A stretch of DNA of 64,000 nt from Promethearchaeota archaeon (GTDB taxonomy: Archaea; Asgardarchaeota; Lokiarchaeia; Sigyniarchaeales; SOKP01), in assembly GCA_030603385.1 (NCBI GenBank), contig JAUVXW010000002.1:1-64000 (forward strand), written 5' to 3'. Both the position numbers and the translations under genes were made by a program. Shown here in pieces: positions 18,220 through 26,806 of this stretch. The notes under the pieces were generated by a model that saw only the letters and a list, made by a program, of their open reading frames with translations, did no database searches and was not told the origin of the DNA. Position 1 is the first letter of the stretch. Every line of letters begins with the position of its first letter.

Positions 18220-18669
18220 ATGATAACCTTTGTTATAGATTCTAATATTTTTTTCTCAGCGATATATAATGAAGAAGGACTTGAGAGAAAAATTCTTGAC
18301 ATCTCAATTGAGAAAGATGAAATTCAAATTTTTGCTCCTGATATATTTTGGGAGGAAATAAAAAGAATTCTACACAGAAAATTAGGTTATAATGAGGAAG
18401 AAATAGATCAACTCATTTCTAAATTTGATATAATTGAAATACCACAAAATAAGTATGAAAACTTTAAGGATCAAGCAGAGACGATGATATCTCACAAAAG
18501 TGATGCAGCATTTGTAAGCACGTCTTTATTTCTTAACTGTCCAATTTGGTCTGGAAATGTCAAACATTTTCAACATATAAGAAATTCAAAAGAGATAATC
18601 TGGTTAACGTCAAGAGAATTATTGGATTATCTAAAAAAGCGAGAGATAATAAGTAATAACTTTGTATAA
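18220..18669 (+). CDS. PIN-domain (VapC-like) ribonuclease toxin
   Basis: 149 aa PIN domain. Acidic site residues: D7 in FVIDSNIFFSA, the EE at 45-46, and D95 in KSDAAFVSTSL. Where most family members have a fourth acid (x-x-D-K-H-F), this protein has N113 in SGNVKHF. PIN domains cut RNA with Mg2+ held by these acids; with three of four left, activity may be reduced or may persist. Paired with the upstream RHH antitoxin. Length is normal and there is no frameshift. Confidence 0.75.
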   Translation: MITFVIDSNIFFSAIYNEEGLERKILDISIEKDEIQIFAPDIFWEEIKRILHRKLGYNEEEIDQLISKFDIIEIPQNKYENFKDQAETMISHKSDAAFVSTSLFLNCPIWSGNVKHFQHIRNSKEIIWLTSRELLDYLKKREIISNNFV

Positions 18670-18783
18670 TTTTTTTGAATTAATTAAAGAAGTCTCAATA
18701 GCGGAACTTATAATCAGTGATATAATTTAACTTTTACAGCTGGATTGATAATAGTATATTGAATTTTCATAACTGAAGATAAT

Positions 18784-19413
18784 TTATTCATTCTGTTTCA
18801 AATCTTCAGGATATGGATAATTCTTATATGTCCCTCTTTTTTTAGTATATCTCTTAACTTCATTCCCATAAACCCATTCAGGATGGAGTTGATATTCATT
18901 TACAGGACCATTGAGACAGAAGAAATCGGGAGGAAATTTCTCAACGCCAGCCATGCCAGCGCAGAGATATAAACCTTTCCGTATCTTTCGGACTTCATCA
19001 GTCATATCCACTATTCCACCATCATTCTTAAAAGAAGCATACTTCAATCGAAAGGTAGGTTTTTCATCAATTAGTGATTCGCTTATATCTGTGAGGAATC
19101 GCATATGATGCTCTTCTTTCCCTTCGATCTTCCATCGATTGTATCCCTCTCCTCTTAGTTCTTGCTTATTTGAAGAAGGAGTAAAAGCTTTTCCTAACCA
19201 AAATCCTTTCTCAGTATCGTAAAGCCACCATCTAGAAGTCTTTTCGGTTTTTTCTGATGTAAATCCTACCATAGCACTATCATATTCTCCATCTATTTCC
19301 TCAAAATCTGCTGATGGTAATGATTTATACAAATCCATAATTTCTTGGTAGCTAAGCTCTTTTATCTTTTCTATGGTCAAATCCTTAATAGAATTATCAT
19401 TATGATTAGTCAT
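18784..19413 (-). CDS. Conserved protein of unknown function, beta-rich
   Basis: 209 aa, not recognised. After a short N-terminal helix pair (IKELSYQEIMDLYKSL) the protein is made of alternating strands with many aromatics (SRWWLYDTEKGFWLGKAF, GEGYNRWKIEG, HHMRFLTDI, FRLKYASFKN), like a small calycin or lipid-binding barrel. That fold is a guess. A GGTGG ribosome site favours the ATG at 19413 over 19425. It has no membrane segment or signal peptide. No operon partner. Confidence 0.6.
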   Translation of the reverse strand: MTNHNDNSIKDLTIEKIKELSYQEIMDLYKSLPSADFEEIDGEYDSAMVGFTSEKTEKTSRWWLYDTEKGFWLGKAFTPSSNKQELRGEGYNRWKIEGKEEHHMRFLTDISESLIDEKPTFRLKYASFKNDGGIVDMTDEVRKIRKGLYLCAGMAGVEKFPPDFFCLNGPVNEYQLHPEWVYGNEVKRYTKKRGTYKNYPYPEDLKQNE

Positions 19414-19464
19414 TTTAACCACCATATAATAGTTTCATCTAATGATTAAATAATTTTTTCATAA

Positions 19465-19581
19465 TCAACATAAGGTCGAAACTTTCCTTGTTCTTCTGCC
19501 TTTTATAATGCCTTCTTGGATTTTGGAAGCAATTTTTTCTGTACCGCCTGTTTGAGAGAATAGTATTAGCAAAATGTTCAT
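19465..19581 (-). pseudogene. Flavodoxin N-terminal stub
   Basis: On the minus strand an ATG at 19581 opens a 38-residue frame beginning MNILLILFSQTGGTEKIASK. This is the first strand and the FMN phosphate loop (S-Q-T-G-G-T) of a flavodoxin. The frame ends in TGA after a scrambled basic tail, so about three quarters of the protein is missing. It fills part of the 19426-19806 gap, which otherwise shows no gene. Confidence 0.55.
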
Positions 19582-19806
19582 AGATCTTACCCTTTGAATT
19601 TTACTTTACTTATTAATTATAATAAGATAATAAGTCTTTTTGAGATTTAAATTGTCACCATTAGAAAGGTTAGGATAATGAATGCTTAGAATATAATATT
19701 TTAAAAATCTAGTTTTAGTCTCGAAGTCTAAGGAAAGTTCGCAAAATAAAACTATATATTAAACTCTGATCTAATATTAATTAATACAGAAAGGAGTGAT
19801 AATAAA

Positions 19807-20208
19807 ATGATTGCTAGTTCAGAATTCAAGAATAAGAATTTCCAAGACTCAGTTAATTGTGGAATTTGTCGCAGGGAAATCATACAAGAAGCCGCAATTT
19901 TTCAAGAGGGGCTTCATTTTGGCGTTATATGTTCTAAATGTTATATTAATAATTCAGAGGAAGATATTGAACTCATGTCTAACATGTTTTTAGCATTTGG
20001 TGGGTACTTTGGCATGTTAAGAGATCCTGATTATTCCATCTATGAGATGTTAAAGGATTTAGTTAGTAAGATTCACGATAACAAAAATACAATGTCATCA
20101 GTAGAAATGAAAATTAGATTATTTCATACTGCTTTATTACATGGAATTACTCCCCGGGAGTTTGCTGAGTTAGATGATAGTCTTTTAAAGTTTATGTACC
20201 AGTTTTAA
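19807..20208 (+). CDS. Cys-rich zinc-binding small protein
   Basis: 133 aa, unknown. The N-terminal third has a zinc-ribbon pattern, C19-x2-C22 and C41-x2-C44. The rest is helical (ELMSNMFLAFGG, YSIYEMLKDLVSKIHD, EMKIRLFHTALLHG). AAGGAGTGA precedes the ATG by a normal spacing. It is followed after 28 bases by a second Cys-rich miniprotein, so the two form a small operon. A nucleic-acid or protein-binding adaptor role is a guess. Confidence 0.6.
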   Translation: MIASSEFKNKNFQDSVNCGICRREIIQEAAIFQEGLHFGVICSKCYINNSEEDIELMSNMFLAFGGYFGMLRDPDYSIYEMLKDLVSKIHDNKNTMSSVEMKIRLFHTALLHGITPREFAELDDSLLKFMYQF

Positions 20209-20236
20209 CAACTAAGTAGTTAAAGGAGGGTGAAAA

Positions 20237-20410
20237 ATGATAAATAACTATGCACTTCAGGAATCGTTCGCATGTAGATATCGTCATTGTAACAAATGTG
20301 AGGGAGAATTAGATATTTCTAAGGATGAGGAAATTGTTTGTGCCTTATGTGGAGAAACCTTTTGTTCTCACTGTATTTATTTACATCAGAAATCTTGTTA
20401 TGGCATATAA
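20237..20410 (+). CDS. 57-aa double zinc-finger miniprotein
   Basis: ATG 20237 to TAA 20408-20410, with an excellent AAGGAGGGTG ribosome site. It carries eight cysteines and several histidines: CRYRHCNKC, then CALCGETFCSHC, then HQKSC. The order C-x2-C...C-x2-C...C-x2-C-x4-H-x3-C resembles a B-box, AN1 or RING-like cross-brace that binds two zincs. Coupled to the upstream zinc-ribbon gene. Such compact fingers are typical of ubiquitin-type or RNA-binding adaptors; function here is unknown. Confidence 0.65.
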   Translation: MINNYALQESFACRYRHCNKCEGELDISKDEEIVCALCGETFCSHCIYLHQKSCYGI

Positions 20411-20440
20411 AGACATAAAACTTAATTAATAAATATCCTA

Positions 20441-20677
20441 TTATATTCTCATTTTGAGACGATTATTATAATTAAATCTTCTACGCCGTCTGTAAGGTTT
20501 TTCAGGTCTTTTTAAAAAGCATTCAGGACAATATGGGATGATAAACGGATCTTCCCATAGATCATGAGCCCTTTCCATAGATATTGTTGGATTATCTCTT
20601 AAAAATATTTGAAAAGGTATTAATTTTCCACAATCTCCACATTCTCTCGTTTTTCCTTGTTCCATGTGTGAACACAT
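20441..20677 (-). CDS. Small zinc-ribbon protein (REC-x2-CGK family)
   Basis: 78 aa. Two CxxC pairs, RECGDCGK and YCPEC, flank a helix with a LWEDPF turn; an arginine-rich tail (YRRRRRF) suggests nucleic-acid contact. It shares its plan with the 65-aa protein at 35674-35871 (REC-x2-CGK, central N-x(n)-W-D, then YC-x2-C), so both are one small family. Start may be the ATG at 20665. Convergent with the finger gene at 20237-20410. Confidence 0.55.
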   Translation of the reverse strand: MCSHMEQGKTRECGDCGKLIPFQIFLRDNPTISMERAHDLWEDPFIIPYCPECFLKRPEKPYRRRRRFNYNNRLKMRI

Positions 20678-20844
20678 AATATATTTATAACTTATTGGCT
20701 AGGTGTAGAAATAATTAAATGATAAGAGAGTTAATAATTTTCAAAAAATTATAATTCAAATTCTATACTATAGTCTATTTCTTTCCCTTTTGTTTATCAT
20801 TTCGATGAATAGGTATTTAATATTTGCTAGGAGATAGGGATGAA

Positions 20845-22623
20845 TTAAAATTTTAAAGTGCCATTCATTAGATTTTGATATTTATCTCTATCAAATATTT
20901 TGTATCGATTTGATGTAGAATCCCAGACGTAGAGTTGATCTTTTATTGTATTGATATCATAACCTTGTTTTCTGAGATTAACTTTTCTTAATTTATGTGT
21001 TCCTGTAAATTCGAGTTCATCTTTAATACGAATAAAGACTGGAATTGAGTATTTTGGGAGGTTCTCTGCAACAAAATGCGAAAATGAGTCAGTATCATAG
21101 GATTTTTTATCATACAATTTAATACATATCATACCAGCCTTTCCATCTGTATTTGGAATTTCCACCCCATATACATTACACATCTCAAAACTACCAAATG
21201 AATTTAAAATAGATTCAACTTCCATTGTAGATACATTTTCTCCTTTCCAGCGGAAAGTATCTCCATATCTATCGGCAAAAGAGACCCAGTTATCGTCATG
21301 AAGATTCACAAGATCACCGGTATTAAAATAGACATCACCCTCTTCAAGCACATTCCTTAATACTCTCTGATTGGTTTTCTTTTCATCCTTGTAACCCAAA
21401 AACGCTGAATTTTCTTCAATTTTTGCCAGCATCATTCCCGTTTCCCCTGAATTACATTCAATTAGAAAACCTCTATCATCCTTGTAGAATTCCCCTGTTT
21501 CCTCATCAACATTCACGGCAATGATTAATCCAGGTATATAACTTCTACCAATCATACCAGGTACTTCCTCAACATTAAAAAGCCCCGCAGCACCCTCAGT
21601 AGCTCCATAAAACTCAAGGATGTGTTCTATATGGAATCGAGATTTAAATTCTTCCCATATGTCCTTTCGGAAGCCCACTCCTAACATTTTCTTAAGTGTT
21701 TTGTTTTCTACATACTCCGATTCAGGACGATTAATAAGGTATCTTGGTAATTCTCCTATATACATAAAACAAGTTGCTCCAAATTTTTTGATATCTTTCC
21801 AGAATTCTGAGGCTGAAAACCGTTTTCTAAAGGCAAAAGTAGCACCTACTTGTATAGCACCAGCCCATCCTACCACCAGCGCAAGAGAGTGATACAATGG
21901 TAATGGACTATAAACGACATCTTTATTTGTTGATTCAAATGCCAACCATCCAAATGGATTAAGTATACGTCTGTTATCTTGTAAAGCCGCTTTTGGAAGT
22001 CCAGTAGTTCCAGAAGTGAAAATGTATACTGACATATCAGTCAACTGTGATCTAAAGGTTGTTATAGGATTATCGATTGAAACTTTGTCAAGTTCTTTAT
22101 GAAAATCAATAAAATCATGATCGTATTTATGAAGGTTATTTATGACAAAGACCTTGCTCCTTTCGAAATTAAGATCCGAGAACACTTCAGTAAAAGCAGG
22201 TAAACTATCACCATCAACAATAATCCATAGTGGTTCACTAATTTTAAAAGAATATATAAGTGCTTGCTTTCTTTGATTTACATTAATTAATGAACTAATT
22301 CCCTGTATTTTATTAATACCAGTTATAATTGAAATGAATTCGGGAGAATTTTCCATCATCACCGCTACAGTATCACCGAATTTGAGCCCTATTTTAAGAT
22401 AATAATTTGCTATTTTATTACTCTCTTGATTTAAAGTTTTCCAAGTCAATGAAATATCTCCATAAAGAAGGGATCTTTCATTCGGGTCTTTTTCAGCATG
22501 TCGTTCTATTATGATTCCGAAGCTTAAATTCGGATTTTCTGTTCTTTCTTCAATTATCTTATTAAGACGCACAAAATAATCTGCTTCCTTAGATGTTAAT
22601 TGAACTTCTGAAGGAATTTCCAC
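20845..22623 (-). CDS. Long/very-long-chain acyl-CoA synthetase (FATP type)
   Basis: 592 aa AMP-forming ligase that activates fatty acids to acyl-CoA. ATP loop YIFTSGTTGLPK near residue 205, EFYGATEGAAG near 335, the YFNTGDLV hinge motif and the RYGDTFRWKGENVS signature near 460, which is typical of the fatty-acid-transport-protein branch (SLC27-like). No membrane segment is evident at the N-terminus, so it is probably cytosolic or peripheral. It faces away from a VOC/epimerase-like gene across 217 bases. It would feed the thiolase, SDR and FixCX genes of this window if a beta-oxidation route is used. Confidence 0.88.
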   Translation of the reverse strand: MEIPSEVQLTSKEADYFVRLNKIIEERTENPNLSFGIIIERHAEKDPNERSLLYGDISLTWKTLNQESNKIANYYLKIGLKFGDTVAVMMENSPEFISIITGINKIQGISSLINVNQRKQALIYSFKISEPLWIIVDGDSLPAFTEVFSDLNFERSKVFVINNLHKYDHDFIDFHKELDKVSIDNPITTFRSQLTDMSVYIFTSGTTGLPKAALQDNRRILNPFGWLAFESTNKDVVYSPLPLYHSLALVVGWAGAIQVGATFAFRKRFSASEFWKDIKKFGATCFMYIGELPRYLINRPESEYVENKTLKKMLGVGFRKDIWEEFKSRFHIEHILEFYGATEGAAGLFNVEEVPGMIGRSYIPGLIIAVNVDEETGEFYKDDRGFLIECNSGETGMMLAKIEENSAFLGYKDEKKTNQRVLRNVLEEGDVYFNTGDLVNLHDDNWVSFADRYGDTFRWKGENVSTMEVESILNSFGSFEMCNVYGVEIPNTDGKAGMICIKLYDKKSYDTDSFSHFVAENLPKYSIPVFIRIKDELEFTGTHKLRKVNLRKQGYDINTIKDQLYVWDSTSNRYKIFDRDKYQNLMNGTLKF

Positions 22624-22840
22624 TAGTTGACACTTTATATTTTTTATTTTAAGATGTTTATTCTTATCTGAGTGAAATTATATTAGATAAAATGATATAT
22701 AAATTTTCAACTAAAAGACATAAAAGATTAAAAACCAGATTCTTCAACTAAGAACTTATTTAAAAAGTAACAATCCACATTTTATTAAATCTCCTCTAGC
22801 AAATAGTAAAAATTATAACATTTTCAATAATGAATCATTT

Positions 22841-23416
22841 ATGATAACTCGCATTGATCACGTTTCATTAGCAGTACAAGATTATGAGGGAGCTGTCGAA
22901 TTCTACACTAAAATACTCGGAGCTGTTTCACAATATAATGGTACAGATAATAATCTAAAATACTATTGGGAAACTTTTGCGTTAGGAGATCTTTCTCGAT
23001 TTGAAATAATAAAACCAACTGGAAAAGGTAGTTTTCTAGAAAATTTTTTAAAAGATAAAGAAGGGGGTATTCACCACCTCGTTTTACAGACTCCCGATAT
23101 TGAAATGATGAGAGAAATCCTTGAAAAAAATGATATCCCATATTTTGGATTCCAAAATTATGGTGATCGGTGGAAAGAGCTTTTCATCCATCCAAAAGAT
23201 GCTTTTGGTGTATTACTCCAGATTGCGGAATTTAAGGCTTCAGATTGGCTTTCTCCTTCGTATAGCATGCCTGAAGACGAAAAATGGTCTGTAGAAAGAA
23301 ATAATAAGAAATATAATCTCACTTTTGCTCATCCAGGCGGAGGTAAAGTAAAATTAAGCTTAGAGAGAGAAGAAATCAATAAGTTAATTGAGGATCTTAA
23401 TAAAATATTAAAATAA
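22841..23416 (+). CDS. VOC-family protein, methylmalonyl-CoA epimerase-like
   Basis: 191 aa of the vicinal-oxygen-chelate superfamily. The beta-alpha-beta-beta-beta modules are clear: IDHVSLAV with H7, E55 in the FEIIKP strand, GGIHHLVLQ with H78/H79, and E130 in the VLLQIAE strand, all at metal-ligand positions. Length to residue 133 matches methylmalonyl-CoA epimerase; about 55 extra residues follow. An epimerase would link odd-chain or propionate metabolism, in keeping with the lipid genes. Glyoxalase-type chemistry is the alternative. Confidence 0.7.
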   Translation: MITRIDHVSLAVQDYEGAVEFYTKILGAVSQYNGTDNNLKYYWETFALGDLSRFEIIKPTGKGSFLENFLKDKEGGIHHLVLQTPDIEMMREILEKNDIPYFGFQNYGDRWKELFIHPKDAFGVLLQIAEFKASDWLSPSYSMPEDEKWSVERNNKKYNLTFAHPGGGKVKLSLEREEINKLIEDLNKILK

Positions 23417-23450
23417 ATTTGATTCTGTTGTTATATCTTCTTTATAATAT

Positions 23451-24329
23451 TCATTCTGAGAGTTTTTCTTTTATTTGAAGAACTAATTTTTCAGCTTCCT
23501 CAGAATCAGTTATAAATTCAATTTCATTAGGAGATGTTATTCCTACTCCTAGTTCTACAGCTCTTTTAATTTGTTCTTGCTCAAAGATTGGACCCTTTGT
23601 TACTTCGGGAGTTGTACCAAGAATACGTAATAATGCAACTCCAACAGCATCAATTGCAACCTTATCTGTACCTGCAACAAAGACATTTGCTTCTTTTCGG
23701 GTACCTTCCATTGGGCCACGATCTACAAAAGTTATAAGACCGTCCATGATGATTAAATCAGGTTTGTATACAGCATTAATTTCAGCAATCATTTTCCTTT
23801 GATTTTTGGAAGAGTGTAACTCCCCCATATATTTCTTATGCACTAATCCTACTGCGTTCTTAAGTGATAAGGTAAAGTGACCCCCGTACATATGAGTTTT
23901 TAAACAACAAGTTTCAACAATGCATTCAGCATCATCATAAATTTTGGCAAAAAGGAATCCATCTTTCCAATGACAGTCTTCGGTTTTTTTAAGGACATAA
24001 CCATCTTTAGGAACATCAGTTAAATCAACTATCTTTAAATCTAATTCTTCTGCTAATGTATATAATCCTTTTTTCTCAAATGTTTCAGCTGTTTTAGCGG
24101 GACCACTCCGTTCTGCAACTGTGATAGATCTTGCACCCATTTCTTTTATTTTGATGAGAAGTTGCTTAATAGTGTCCATTGAACTTGATGCAGGGGGTGG
24201 ATCAGCAGTATTGAAATTTGGTTTGAATACCACATTTTTATCTTTAACAGGATTTATTCCTAATAATTCTAGGGACTTATTTACACCGTAAATAGGATTC
24301 TTTGTAGAAGTAATTGTCAATTTGGTCAT
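23451..24329 (-). CDS. DUF362 protein
   Basis: 292 aa of the DUF362 family, often found with ferredoxins and of unresolved function. Typical features: VVFKPNF near the N-terminus, the CCLKTHMYGGHFTLSLKN segment, PDLIIMDGL and VAGTDKVAIDAVG. No ferredoxin domain is attached. ATG 24329 is preferred over the GTG at 24341. A second DUF362 gene lies 2.5 kb further, beyond the two SDR genes. Confidence 0.8.
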   Translation of the reverse strand: MTKLTITSTKNPIYGVNKSLELLGINPVKDKNVVFKPNFNTADPPPASSSMDTIKQLLIKIKEMGARSITVAERSGPAKTAETFEKKGLYTLAEELDLKIVDLTDVPKDGYVLKKTEDCHWKDGFLFAKIYDDAECIVETCCLKTHMYGGHFTLSLKNAVGLVHKKYMGELHSSKNQRKMIAEINAVYKPDLIIMDGLITFVDRGPMEGTRKEANVFVAGTDKVAIDAVGVALLRILGTTPEVTKGPIFEQEQIKRAVELGVGITSPNEIEFITDSEEAEKLVLQIKEKLSE

Positions 24330-24341
24330 ATTAAACACCAC

Positions 24342-24732
24342 ACATTAGGTAGTAAATTGTATGTAAAAATTTAAGATTTGCTCATTTAAAAATAAAGAAT
24401 TTTAATATGTGTGACCTACTTTTTGGAATTAATTAGAAGCGTGAAATAAAAGATTTTACCCTCCAAAAGAATCATCATTAAGACTTTTTTAATCACTTTT
24501 TCAAGGTTTATCGTATTTGTAGTAATTCGTCGCTTTAAAATGATTTTTCTCCCTCTTTAAAATCTATTGATAAAATGTTAAATAATTAATTATTGAACCA
24601 AGTTCCTAAACTTATGCACACATATAGCTGTAATTGCAATAGAAATTTAATTATCCTCATTTCATGACATTAAAGTTAATCTATTTTATATTGATCATCA
24701 AAGTATTAATAAATAATTCATTCTGAATAACT
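24342..24732. other. 391-base gap, no gene seen
   Basis: AT-rich divergent region between a DUF362 gene and the first SDR gene. It must hold both promoters. A 7-bp CACACAT/ATGTGTG inverted repeat (24339-24345, 24407-24413) lies on the DUF362 side. I see no ORF, RNA gene or strong hairpin. Confidence 0.5.
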
Positions 24733-25713
24733 ATGGGAAAATTAGATGGGAAAGTAGCACTGATAACAGGTGCTGCTGGTGGGATAGGAAGAGCGACCTC
24801 AAAGCTTTTTATTAAAGAAGGGGCTAAAGGAGTTGTAATGGGTGATATTTGGGATGAAATGGGAGAAAAAACTGCGATAAAACTCGGCCCAAATGCGATA
24901 TATCTCCATACTGACGTATCTCAAGAGTCCAATATAAAAGCAGCTATAGATCTTGCTGTTGAAAAATTTGGACGTCTTGATGTCGTGTTTTCAAACGCAG
25001 GCAATCCCGGTCCAGGGGGAGCAATTGAAGATGTTCCTACTGATGAGTTTGATAAGACTGTGGCAATCCATCTTCGAGCCGCATTTTTATGCATGAAACA
25101 TTCTATCCCAATAATGAAAAAACAAGGATCAGGATGCTTTATAACTACGAGTTCTGTAGCAGCTTTTCAACATGGAATGGGTACATTACCCTATTCTCTT
25201 TCCAAAGCAGGAATTATTCAACTTACTCGAATTGCTGCTGTTGAATTAGGTATCTATGGAATTAGGGCTAATGCAATTGCACCAGGTGGTATAGCTACGG
25301 GAATATTCGGACAAGCTTTTGGCATATCTCGAAATGGGGCTGAGAAAGTGGCAGAATTAATGAAGGGAACTCTTGCTGAGATGCAAGCTATTAGGCGTGC
25401 GGGTTTACCGGAAGATGTCGCAAATGCAGCATTATTTTTAGCGTCTGATTCTAGTAGTTTCATCACGGGAGTAACACTTAAGGTAGACGGAGGACTTTTA
25501 TCAGGAAGAATTCCACAGGATCCTGAAGAATCTCAAGAGAGATGGCTTGAAATGATACAAGCATTAGATCCTGAAGATCAAAAAATAATTACTGAAAGAG
25601 CACAAGAAGGTATTAAAAAAATTATGGAAGACCTGAAATATATAAAACCAGAGATTCGTGAAAAGATAATAAAAAGGATGCAAAGATTCGCAGCAAGAAG
25701 GAATGAAACTTAG
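24733..25713 (+). CDS. SDR-family NAD(P) oxidoreductase, copy A
   Basis: 326 aa classical short-chain dehydrogenase. Cofactor loop TGAAGGIGRA at residues 13-22, NAG near 90, catalytic Ser in TSSVAAF, the Y-x3-K pair in LPYSLSKAG, then the APGGIATG loop. The core ends near residue 255; a ~70-residue charged helical tail (RIPQDPEESQERW...) is unusual and shared with copy B. Reduces or oxidises a hydroxyl/keto group; 3-hydroxyacyl substrates are plausible. Ends 32 bases before copy B. Confidence 0.9.
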   Translation: MGKLDGKVALITGAAGGIGRATSKLFIKEGAKGVVMGDIWDEMGEKTAIKLGPNAIYLHTDVSQESNIKAAIDLAVEKFGRLDVVFSNAGNPGPGGAIEDVPTDEFDKTVAIHLRAAFLCMKHSIPIMKKQGSGCFITTSSVAAFQHGMGTLPYSLSKAGIIQLTRIAAVELGIYGIRANAIAPGGIATGIFGQAFGISRNGAEKVAELMKGTLAEMQAIRRAGLPEDVANAALFLASDSSSFITGVTLKVDGGLLSGRIPQDPEESQERWLEMIQALDPEDQKIITERAQEGIKKIMEDLKYIKPEIREKIIKRMQRFAARRNET

Positions 25714-25745
25714 AATAAAAATAGATAACATTTTTAATGATAACT

Positions 25746-26741
25746 ATGGGAAAATTAGATGGGAAAGTAGCACTGATAACTGGTGCTGCTGGTGGGATAG
25801 GAAGAGCGACCTCAAAGCTTTTTATTGAAGAAGGGGCTAAAGGAGTCGTAATGGTGGATATTTGGGATGAAATGGGTCGAAAAACTGCTAATGATCTCGG
25901 CCCAAATGCAGTATATATCCATACTGATGTATCACAGGAATCCGATATAAAGAAATCAATTGATTTAGCTATTGAAAAATTCGGTCGCCTTGATGTTATA
26001 TTCTCAAACGCAGGTAATCCAGGTCTTGGCGGAAGGATTGAAGAAATTCCTACGGATGAATTTGACCACACAGTTGCTATTCACCTACGGGCTGCGTTCT
26101 TATATATGAAATACTCCATTCCAATAATGAAAAAACAGGGATCAGGATGTTTCATTTGTACGAGCTCAGTTGCGGGCTTTCAGCAAGGAATGGGATCATT
26201 ACCTTATTCACTTTCCAAAGCAGGACTTATTCATCTTGTTCGAATTGCTGCTGTAGAATTAGGAATTTTTGGAATTAGAGCAAATGCGATAGCCCCAGGA
26301 TTTATAGCAACAGGAATTTTCGGGCAAGGATATGGTTTAACACGAGAAGGGGCTGAAAAATTGGCAGATTTAATGAAAAATGCTCCTTCTGATGGACAAC
26401 CAATTAGGCGTGCAGGGTTACCAGAAGATATTGCCAATGCTGCCTTATTTTTAGCAAGTGATTCTAATGGTTTTATAACAGGAGTTACACTTAAAGTTGA
26501 CGGGGGTCTTTTATCTGGAAGAATTCCGCAAGATCCTGAAGAATCTATGGAACGATGGTATAAAATGATAAGTCAATTAGATCCCGAAGAGCAGAAAATA
26601 ATAAATAGTAGGATACAAGAAGGCGCTCAAAAGGCTATTGAAGATTTGAAATATTTGAAACCGGAAATTCGGGAAAGAATTATGAAAAGGATGCAGAAAA
26701 TGGCTGAAAGAAGACAACAATACTTAAATCCTACAAAATGA
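25746..26741 (+). CDS. SDR-family NAD(P) oxidoreductase, copy B
   Basis: 331 aa, tandem paralogue of the gene at 24733. Same motifs: TGAAGGIGRA, NAG, TSSVAGF, YSLSK, then APGFIATG and the same charged C-terminal tail of about 75 residues. The first ~130 coding bases are almost identical to copy A (about five differences), while the rest is clearly more diverged. That pattern suggests local gene conversion. The in-frame start at 25737 exists, but 25746 aligns with copy A. The two may form a heteromer. Confidence 0.88.
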   Translation: MGKLDGKVALITGAAGGIGRATSKLFIEEGAKGVVMVDIWDEMGRKTANDLGPNAVYIHTDVSQESDIKKSIDLAIEKFGRLDVIFSNAGNPGLGGRIEEIPTDEFDHTVAIHLRAAFLYMKYSIPIMKKQGSGCFICTSSVAGFQQGMGSLPYSLSKAGLIHLVRIAAVELGIFGIRANAIAPGFIATGIFGQGYGLTREGAEKLADLMKNAPSDGQPIRRAGLPEDIANAALFLASDSNGFITGVTLKVDGGLLSGRIPQDPEESMERWYKMISQLDPEEQKIINSRIQEGAQKAIEDLKYLKPEIRERIMKRMQKMAERRQQYLNPTK

Positions 26742-26806
26742 AATGAATTATACTTTTTTTTACTAACAAAACAAATTAAAAAATAATTAAGAATAAGATA
26801 AGTTGT

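Noticed and set aside
24339..24413. CACACAT/ATGTGTG inverted repeat as an operator
   Set aside because: Arms are short, 61 bases apart and overlap a possible GTG start; chance is likely in a gap of this length.
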